Source: Bacteriovoracia bacterium (GTDB taxonomy: Bacteria; Bdellovibrionota; Bacteriovoracia; Bacteriovoracales; Bacteriovoracaceae). From it: a stretch of 64,000 nucleotides of DNA. A program made the position numbers and the translations under genes. The notes under the pieces were generated by a model. The model was not told where the DNA came from. It saw only the letters and a list, made by a program, of their open reading frames with translations, and searched no databases. Of the stretch, positions 58,774 through 64,000 are shown in pieces (the stretch's first letter is position 1; each line of letters starts with the position of its first letter). The stretch covers positions 310,001-374,000 of the forward strand of contig JAUIIL010000002.1 of assembly GCA_030431635.1 (NCBI GenBank), read 5' to 3'.

Positions 58774-60024
58774 ATTTTTGATTCTCTCTAAAGCAGGGGG
58801 ATGAGAATGATAGAATTTTGAATAAACAGGGTCTGGTGTTAGTGTGCTCGCATTTTCTTTATAAAGTTTAACAAGAGAAGAGATAAGATCGTATGCATCT
58901 GAATTTTCAGCAGCAAATTGATCGGCTTCGTATTCATTTTTTCGAGATAAAGCAGAAGATATAGGAGTAAATAAATAACTATAAATAGGTAAAACGATAC
59001 TAAAAAGTAGTAGTGCCATGTAAGAGGATTGATTTTTTATAAAATGAATATCAAAAAACAACGGGCTTTTTAGGCATTGCCCCAATAAGAAAAAAAGAAT
59101 TAAAGACAAAAGAAGAGAGCGCAGAAGTGACTTCTGAATATGTTTTTTCTTAAAATGGCCTAACTCATGGGCCAAAACGGCTTGAACCTCATTAGGAGTG
59201 AGGTTTTTTAAAAGAGTATCAAAGAAAACAATTCTTTTTTTGTTTCCTAGCCCTGTGAAGTAGGCGTTTCCGTGTGAGCTTCTTGATGAAGCATCCATAA
59301 TGAAAAGACCATTTGAATGAAAACCTGTTCTTTCAAGTAAATCATTGATTTTATCAAAAAGTTCTCCCTCTTGAATGGGAGTAAACTTATTAAAAAGTGG
59401 AGCAATAAAAACAGGGTAGGCCCAAAGAATAATAAATTGAAAGGTAGTGACGACGATCCAGGCAAGAATCCACCAATTATCACTATACTTATGAACGAGG
59501 TACAAAATAAGAAAACTCAGAGGAAGCAAAAAAAGACCACCTAAAAGAATGGATTTTATTTGATCGAGACAAAAAAGTTTTAAAGTCATTTTATTAAAAC
59601 CAAACTTTTCTTCAATAACAAAGGTTGAGTATAAATTTTCTGGTAGGCCAAGAAGATAAGAGATAGTGCTAAAAATGACAAAAAGCGCCATGCCCTTTGA
59701 GATCTCAGTCATGAAATAGTCTCTGAGAAAGAGGTCAAGAGAGTTTAATAGGCCTGTAGGTAACCACAAAAGAAGAATCACAGCATGAAAAACAATAAGA
59801 AGCTGAGAAAAACAAGTTCTCTCTATAGTGTAAGATGCTGCCTTTTGGTGTTCTTGTAATGTTATTTTTTCTTTAAATTCAATAGGAACTTCTTGGGAGT
59901 GTTGTCTTACATAAGCTTTATTTCTTTGTAGTAAATAAAGCTGTACAATAGTTTTGACGGCAAGAAATATAACGAAAAGAGAAGAAATAAACATAAGATC
60001 TTTATAATGAAAAGGTTGTCTCAA
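58750..60024 (-). CDS. M48 family zinc metalloprotease, CAAX-protease-like
   Basis: 424 residues with about seven TM helices. The zinc site HEXXH appears in LAHELGHFKKKH (about 285), with the downstream Glu ligand in NEYEADQFAAEN. The N-terminal part (YRKE..FGFNKMTLKLF) matches the peptidase M48 Ste24 N-domain, which in eukaryotes cleaves prenylated CAAX proteins; bacteria use it in membrane protein quality control. Start is adjacent (shared base) to the gloB start on the other strand. Confidence 0.87.
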   Translation of the reverse strand: MRQPFHYKDLMFISSLFVIFLAVKTIVQLYLLQRNKAYVRQHSQEVPIEFKEKITLQEHQKAASYTIERTCFSQLLIVFHAVILLLWLPTGLLNSLDLFLRDYFMTEISKGMALFVIFSTISYLLGLPENLYSTFVIEEKFGFNKMTLKLFCLDQIKSILLGGLFLLPLSFLILYLVHKYSDNWWILAWIVVTTFQFIILWAYPVFIAPLFNKFTPIQEGELFDKINDLLERTGFHSNGLFIMDASSRSSHGNAYFTGLGNKKRIVFFDTLLKNLTPNEVQAVLAHELGHFKKKHIQKSLLRSLLLSLILFFLLGQCLKSPLFFDIHFIKNQSSYMALLLFSIVLPIYSYLFTPISSALSRKNEYEADQFAAENSDAYDLISSLVKLYKENASTLTPDPVYSKFYHSHPPALERIKNLKNLVST

Positions 60025-60761
60025 TGCAAGTAAAACGCATCTTTGCTCATAATAGTCTTAGGAATTTTATCTATTTCTTGGTTGATGAAGGGAAAAAGAC
60101 AGCCATCTGCATTGATCCTTATGATTCAAAAATTGTTCTTGATTTTTTAAAAGAGAATCAATTGAGCCTGACAGAAATATGGAATACCCATCAGCATCCC
60201 GATCACATAAGGGGGAACAATGAACTTATACAAAAAACGGATGCTGAGATAAGAACTCCACAAGCAGCAGAGGTGAGAACTTTTGAAAATGGAAAAAGTA
60301 AAGTTTTATCTTATCTGACGCCTGGACATACGATGGATCATCTTTGTTTCCATCTCTATGAGAATGAGCAATCAAAGGCGCTCTTTTGTGGTGATACTCT
60401 TTTTCACGCAGGAGTAGGACATTGTAAGTTAGGAGGAGAACCCCAAATTTTATATCAAACTATCTGTGAATTAAAGAAAATGATTCCTAAAGAAACTAAT
60501 CTGTATGTTGGCCATGACTATTTCGAAACAAACCTTCTATTTGCTCAGGATATTAACCCTTCTAACTCAGAGATTGATTCCTGGCTTCTAAGGCTCAAGA
60601 GTCATCAATCGTTTGTATTGCTTAACTTTGAAGAAGAAAGTAAGATTAACCCGTTTTTGAGATTAGATTGTGAAGAGATTCGTAAAAATCTTCACTTAGA
60701 TAAAAATGCCTCTGATTGTGAGGTTTTCTGTTCTCTGAGAACAAAAAGAGACAGTTGGTAG
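60024..60761 (+). CDS. gloB: Hydroxyacylglutathione hydrolase (glyoxalase II)
   Basis: 245 residues. The metallo-beta-lactamase fold: THQHPDH (HxHxDH) and CGDTLFHAGVGHCKLGG, HDYF and the C-terminal NPFLRLD then VFCSLRTKRDSW, the glutathione-binding region. It hydrolyses S-lactoylglutathione to lactate and glutathione, completing methylglyoxal detoxification. Followed 13 nt later by bcp. Confidence 0.88.
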   Translation: MQVKRIFAHNSLRNFIYFLVDEGKKTAICIDPYDSKIVLDFLKENQLSLTEIWNTHQHPDHIRGNNELIQKTDAEIRTPQAAEVRTFENGKSKVLSYLTPGHTMDHLCFHLYENEQSKALFCGDTLFHAGVGHCKLGGEPQILYQTICELKKMIPKETNLYVGHDYFETNLLFAQDINPSNSEIDSWLLRLKSHQSFVLLNFEEESKINPFLRLDCEEIRKNLHLDKNASDCEVFCSLRTKRDSW

Positions 60762-60774
60762 AAGGAGAAATAAA

Positions 60775-61251
60775 ATGAGTTCGTTACCTAAAGTGGGCAA
60801 TCTCGCTCCAACATTTGCGCTACTAGATCAGGACGGAAATAAAGTGAGTTTAAAAGATTTCAAAGGGAAATCTAATGTTGTTTTATACTTTTATCCCAAG
60901 GCCATGACCCCTGGTTGTACAGTTCAGGCTTGTGGGATAAGAGATTCAAAAAGTGATTTTAGTAAAGTCAAAACAGTCGTACTTGGCGTGAGCCCTGACA
61001 AACCAGAGAAACTTAAGAAGTTTATTGAGAAAGATAAACTTAATTTTACATTGCTTTCTGATGAAGATCATAAAGTTTGTGAAAAGTATGGTTGCTGGGG
61101 ATTAAAAAAATTCATGGGAAAAGAGTATATGGGAGTACTTAGAATTACTTTCATTATTGGTAAAGATGGTCGAATTAAACATGTTATGGATAAAGTGAAA
61201 ACGAAGAGCCACCATGATGATGTTTTGAGTTTTATTAAAGAGAATCTCTAA
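60775..61251 (+). CDS. bcp: Thiol peroxidase, Bcp/PrxQ type
   Basis: 158 residues. Peroxidatic Cys48 and resolving Cys53 lie in TPGCTVQACGIRDS, the CxxxxC pattern of Bcp. YFYPKAMTPG and VLGVSPDK are family motifs. Reduces hydroperoxides in the cytosol using thioredoxin. AGGAGA site before the ATG. Probably co-transcribed with gloB. Confidence 0.92.
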   Translation: MSSLPKVGNLAPTFALLDQDGNKVSLKDFKGKSNVVLYFYPKAMTPGCTVQACGIRDSKSDFSKVKTVVLGVSPDKPEKLKKFIEKDKLNFTLLSDEDHKVCEKYGCWGLKKFMGKEYMGVLRITFIIGKDGRIKHVMDKVKTKSHHDDVLSFIKENL

Positions 61252-61504
61252 CAATATCTTTATGATAGGAAAGAAAAGGATTTCTTTGATTAAGTTGCTC
61301 AAGAATTCGACTGACCTCAGTTTCCCATTCAATTGGTCCCCAAATATGAATCTCCCGAAAACTTTGTCCTTTTTCAAAATTGGCCGTTGAATAAAAGCAA
61401 AGGCCTTCATTTGATTCTAAAATAAAGTAAATGAAATAGCTCTCGTCCTTATTGACTTCGATTCGATGGTGAAAAAGTTCTTTGCTCAGGTAATAAGTAT
61501 TCAT
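61235..61504 (-). CDS. Small hypothetical protein, DUF4911-like
   Basis: 89 residues with the pattern ESYFIYFILESNEGLCFYST similar to the DUF4911 family found in deltaproteobacteria. Overlaps the bcp 3' end by 17 nt on the opposite strand. Function unknown; family call is tentative. Confidence 0.5.
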   Translation of the reverse strand: MNTYYLSKELFHHRIEVNKDESYFIYFILESNEGLCFYSTANFEKGQSFREIHIWGPIEWETEVSRILEQLNQRNPFLSYHKDIVRDSL

Positions 61505-61533
61505 ATTCGCTATCCATTAAGTTCTTAATTTCA

Positions 61534-61561
61534 TTGACTTGAATTTACCATGGATTAAAAT
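61534..61561 (+). promoter_or_regulatory. Sigma70-type promoter of the TPR lipoprotein gene
   Basis: TTGACT (61534-61539) and TAAAAT (61556-61561) with a 16-nt spacer. Predicted start at about 61568, which rules out the upstream in-frame ATG at 61539 and supports the ATG at 61611. Confidence 0.7.
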
Positions 61562-61610
61562 AAAGTATAGGGAAAGTCAAAACCTGATTTGTCATGGAGG
61601 ACAAAAAGTC

Positions 61611-62366
61611 ATGAATCGTTTTTTACCTCTTCTTTTTGTAGCTCTTTTTTCTTCGAGTTGCTCTTATCTTAAGAGCGCGAGGAGAATGATATTCAATGAA
61701 GAAGAGCCTCCTAAGCAAAAAGTCGTTCCTAAGGCCCAATATGATGAGTTGATGAGAAAATATGAACAGGCAACAAAGGATTCCAAGGCCACTGGAACAA
61801 CAATAGAGAATCCAGATGCTTATTCAAATATTAAGGATGAAAACCCTCCGTTAGAAAAAATTCAAATGAATAACTCTGGAGAGAATTCAGATTTAGTGGA
61901 AACTGTTGATGTTTTTAAAGAATCTAAGTCACCTGAGGAGGACTCTAATATGAATTCTCCATCAGGTAAGGTTGTTTATAAAGCGGCTCCTAATGTTATT
62001 GCACTGTCTGATAAAGCAGTTAGTTCTGAGCAAGTAAAGAACGAAATTATCCTTTTTAGAAAAGGACTTTCATACATGAATCAAAATAATCTTGATGGGG
62101 CCATGAGAATTTTTCAAACGCTTGAAAATTCTTCTATCGCTCAAGTACGAGTACGGGCCAAGTACAAGATAGGAGAAATTCTTCAGCAGCAAAAAGAATA
62201 TGACTTGGCATTACAGGTTTATGAAGAGTTGATTAATCATTATGCGTTTTCAGGAATGGTTATCCCGACACTCAAGAACTTAATTCTGTGTTCTGAAAAA
62301 TTAAATTTGAAAGATAAGAAAGCAAAATATCAATCCATTTTAGTGGATATTTTTGAACAAGGTTAA
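61611..62366 (+). CDS. TPR-type lipoprotein
   Basis: 251 residues from the ATG at 61611 (GGAGGA upstream). Lipoprotein signal with lipobox FSSSC at Cys17. A disordered acidic/Pro-rich linker follows, then a C-terminal TPR pair (LSYMNQNNLDGAMRIFQTLEN, AKYKIGEILQQQKEYDLALQVYEELIN). It precedes a LysM protein by 7 nt, so the two probably act together in the envelope. Confidence 0.8.
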   Translation: MNRFLPLLFVALFSSSCSYLKSARRMIFNEEEPPKQKVVPKAQYDELMRKYEQATKDSKATGTTIENPDAYSNIKDENPPLEKIQMNNSGENSDLVETVDVFKESKSPEEDSNMNSPSGKVVYKAAPNVIALSDKAVSSEQVKNEIILFRKGLSYMNQNNLDGAMRIFQTLENSSIAQVRVRAKYKIGEILQQQKEYDLALQVYEELINHYAFSGMVIPTLKNLILCSEKLNLKDKKAKYQSILVDIFEQG

Positions 62367-62373
62367 TGAGAAC

Positions 62374-64000
62374 TTGAAATTCATTATTTTTTTTACTATT
62401 TACTCTTTCTTTTTGTATGCACAGACAGACAAAGAGAGTGCATTTCTAGAATCAAGCGAGATAGATGCTCTTTTAAATGAAGTTCCTTCAGAGAATGATC
62501 TATCAAATTCTGAAGTGAAAGATTTAAATAGTCTGCAGGAAGATAAAAAACTACTCAACAAACTAGATTCGTTGGAGTCTGAAACTTCTATTATTCAAGA
62601 AGAAGAAGTAGCTGATAAAGATGATCTTGATTTACTCAAAGAGGATTTAGGAGATCTTAGTTTTGAAGGACCTAAAGATGACGATTTATTAATTGAAGCC
62701 TTTGAAGAACAAAAAGAAAATAAAGAGACGCCTGTTATTTTTTCTGAAGAGAAAAAAGAGAAGCAGGAAGAGAAAATTAAAATTGTTAATGAAGGAACAC
62801 CTGAAACAAATACAGCTCTTATTTTTGATGTTGGCCAAGAAGAGAAAAAACTACTAGAAATGGCCAAGCTAATTTCAGGGAAAACTTCTGATAATGAGTG
62901 GAATGAAATTGCAAGTGCTTCGAACACGTCAAGTTATACTGTCGTAGAAGGCGATTGGTTATGGAAGATTTCTGAAAGACTTTTTGGCTCTGGGTTTTAT
63001 TATTCAAAAATATGGTCACTCAACCCTTATATTACGAATCCCCATTTGATAGAACCAGGAATGACTCTTGTTTTTACGACAGGGAATTCAGAGAATATGC
63101 CAGATGTTCAATTGGGTTCTTTTAGTAACAGAGATAAAAATCAGTTTGATAATGGTCTTCTCTCTGGAGGCGGGGCACTTAACTACTCGGAGTGGGGTGA
63201 TGGGAAAGCTCCTGACTGGTTTAAACAAAAAAATGAACTTGTCGATCAAGGTGTTTATGTTCAGTATTCGACTTCTAATACAATTGATGATGTTGAAGAC
63301 ATTAGTAAAAAAAGTCTGAACCAAGAGTATCGAAAGTATTCACCACCAGATGAGAATATCGAAATTAAAATCCCAGAGGAAGAGTATGATTCTTCAGGTT
63401 TTGATAGAAACGCCAAGATAGATTTTCCTTTTAAAGAAGGTTTTTACCTTAATACCTTTGTCAGTTCTAATATCGTTCAAGATTTTGGTAAAATTGATTC
63501 ATCTCCTAAGGAAGGTGTCCTTTTAACAGCTGGTGATAGCATCTATTTAAAGTTTGATTCTTCAATTAATGTTCTTCCAGGAGACAAGTTCTCTATCTAT
63601 CATGCGGGAGGAAAAGTTTCTCATCGAAACTCTGAAAGAGTTGGTTATAAGTATACGATTGTTGCCAATGTCCAAATTGTTGCAGAGAAAGGAAGTAAGT
63701 GGTTAGCTGAAATCATTGAATCCACAGGAGTTGCCACTAGAGGAGATAGAGTTACGGTCTATACTCCAAAAATCGAGAGGATTTCAAAGACATTTAATGA
63801 CCAAATCATTGAAGGGGCCATCATCGGTGGATACTCTGATGTTCAAACAACATTCTCTTTTGGAGATGTCCTTTATTTAGATAGAGGGAGAGCTGATGGT
63901 GTTGAGATTGGAAATATTTTTGAAGTTTATGATTTTAAAGATCGACTCACTGATAAAAATATCACTGAAAACCCAACTTATAAAACAGGGGAAGTAACAG
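62374..64000 (+). CDS. Secreted LysM-domain protein, 3' end beyond the window
   Basis: TTG start at 62374 gives at least 542 residues with the stop off the right edge. Signal peptide (KFIIFFTIYSFFLYAQ), a very acidic Glu/Lys region (about 20-185), and a LysM domain at about 190-235 (YTVVEGDWLWKISERLFGSG, IWSLNP, IEPGMTLVF). From about 350 on a repeated beta-rich region (GVLLTAGDSIYLKFD, GDVLYLDRGRADGVEIGN) like the peptidoglycan-linked LysM proteins of Bdellovibrionota. It probably binds peptidoglycan. Not in a standard gene model because it has no stop here. Confidence 0.8.
   Translation, partial: MKFIIFFTIYSFFLYAQTDKESAFLESSEIDALLNEVPSENDLSNSEVKDLNSLQEDKKLLNKLDSLESETSIIQEEEVADKDDLDLLKEDLGDLSFEGPKDDDLLIEAFEEQKENKETPVIFSEEKKEKQEEKIKIVNEGTPETNTALIFDVGQEEKKLLEMAKLISGKTSDNEWNEIASASNTSSYTVVEGDWLWKISERLFGSGFYYSKIWSLNPYITNPHLIEPGMTLVFTTGNSENMPDVQLGSFSNRDKNQFDNGLLSGGGALNYSEWGDGKAPDWFKQKNELVDQGVYVQYSTSNTIDDVEDISKKSLNQEYRKYSPPDENIEIKIPEEEYDSSGFDRNAKIDFPFKEGFYLNTFVSSNIVQDFGKIDSSPKEGVLLTAGDSIYLKFDSSINVLPGDKFSIYHAGGKVSHRNSERVGYKYTIVANVQIVAEKGSKWLAEIIESTGVATRGDRVTVYTPKIERISKTFNDQIIEGAIIGGYSDVQTTFSFGDVLYLDRGRADGVEIGNIFEVYDFKDRLTDKNITENPTYKTGEVT

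Noticed and set aside
1-64000. Insertion sequences, prophage or integrated elements
   Set aside because: No transposase, integrase, terminal repeats or phage structural genes were seen, and the base composition looks even.

Overview
This 64 kb window is AT-rich and almost fully coding. Lipoproteins, outer-membrane barrels, a large chemosensory cluster, several HD-GYP-type proteins and many uncharacterised secreted proteins point to a Gram-negative predatory bacterium of the Bdellovibrionota, most like the marine or low-GC Bacteriovoracaceae (Halobacteriovorax/Bacteriovorax). This placement is inferred from gene content and base composition; no 16S or ribosomal-protein gene is present to confirm it.

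Layout. 1-4.6 kb: end of glutathione synthetase, a lipoprotein, a degenerate sigma/anti-sigma-like pair, a TonB-C-like protein and a degenerate membrane sensor kinase. 4.6-9.5 kb (minus strand): dtd, a ChaN-like protein and a 953-residue methyltransferase-like protein. 9.7-16.5 kb: rsmD, coaD, an aspartate-type aminotransferase, a lipoprotein/outer-membrane protein pair, PIN-PhoH and PilZ. 17-22.9 kb: 2-Cys peroxiredoxin, clpP, clpX, lon and tRNA-Val(UAC). 23-28.8 kb: secreted proteins, then a pair made of a 1012-residue membrane AAA-type ATPase and an MscS-type channel. 28.9-31.9 kb: an ethylene-receptor-like histidine kinase, a pseudo-receiver/HD-GYP protein and a response regulator. 32-37.2 kb: small secreted proteins, and a NhaR-like LysR regulator leading an ATP-grasp/aspartoacylase operon. 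37.2-50.5 kb: chemosensory cluster (CheW, two hybrid CheAs, CheB, CheR, cytoplasmic MCP, CheX-like, CheY, an Hpt-like protein and an HD-GYP protein). 50.6-55.4 kb: a four-gene operon (Hpt, HD, KLR-repeat protein, HD-GYP-like). 55.3-64 kb: a cytochrome c protein with a DUF2141 protein that lacks a normal start codon, an alpha/beta hydrolase, an M48 protease, gloB, bcp, lipoproteins and a LysM protein running off the window.

How the genes fit together. Proteostasis (clpP-clpX-lon), peroxide defence (2-Cys Prx, Bcp) and glutathione/glyoxalase functions (gshB, gloB) are housekeeping. The central 28.9-55.4 kb is a dense signalling region. Its phosphotransfer proteins (CheA, Hpt, receivers) sit beside four HD or HD-GYP domain proteins, suggesting that chemosensory signalling is wired to cyclic-di-GMP, for which the PilZ protein at 16 kb is a possible receptor. 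The best candidates for undescribed biology are the ATPase-MscS pair (25.0-28.8 kb), the ethylene/copper-type sensor operon (28.9-31.9 kb), the KLR-repeat/HD operon (50.6-55.4 kb), and the ATP-grasp/aspartoacylase operon.
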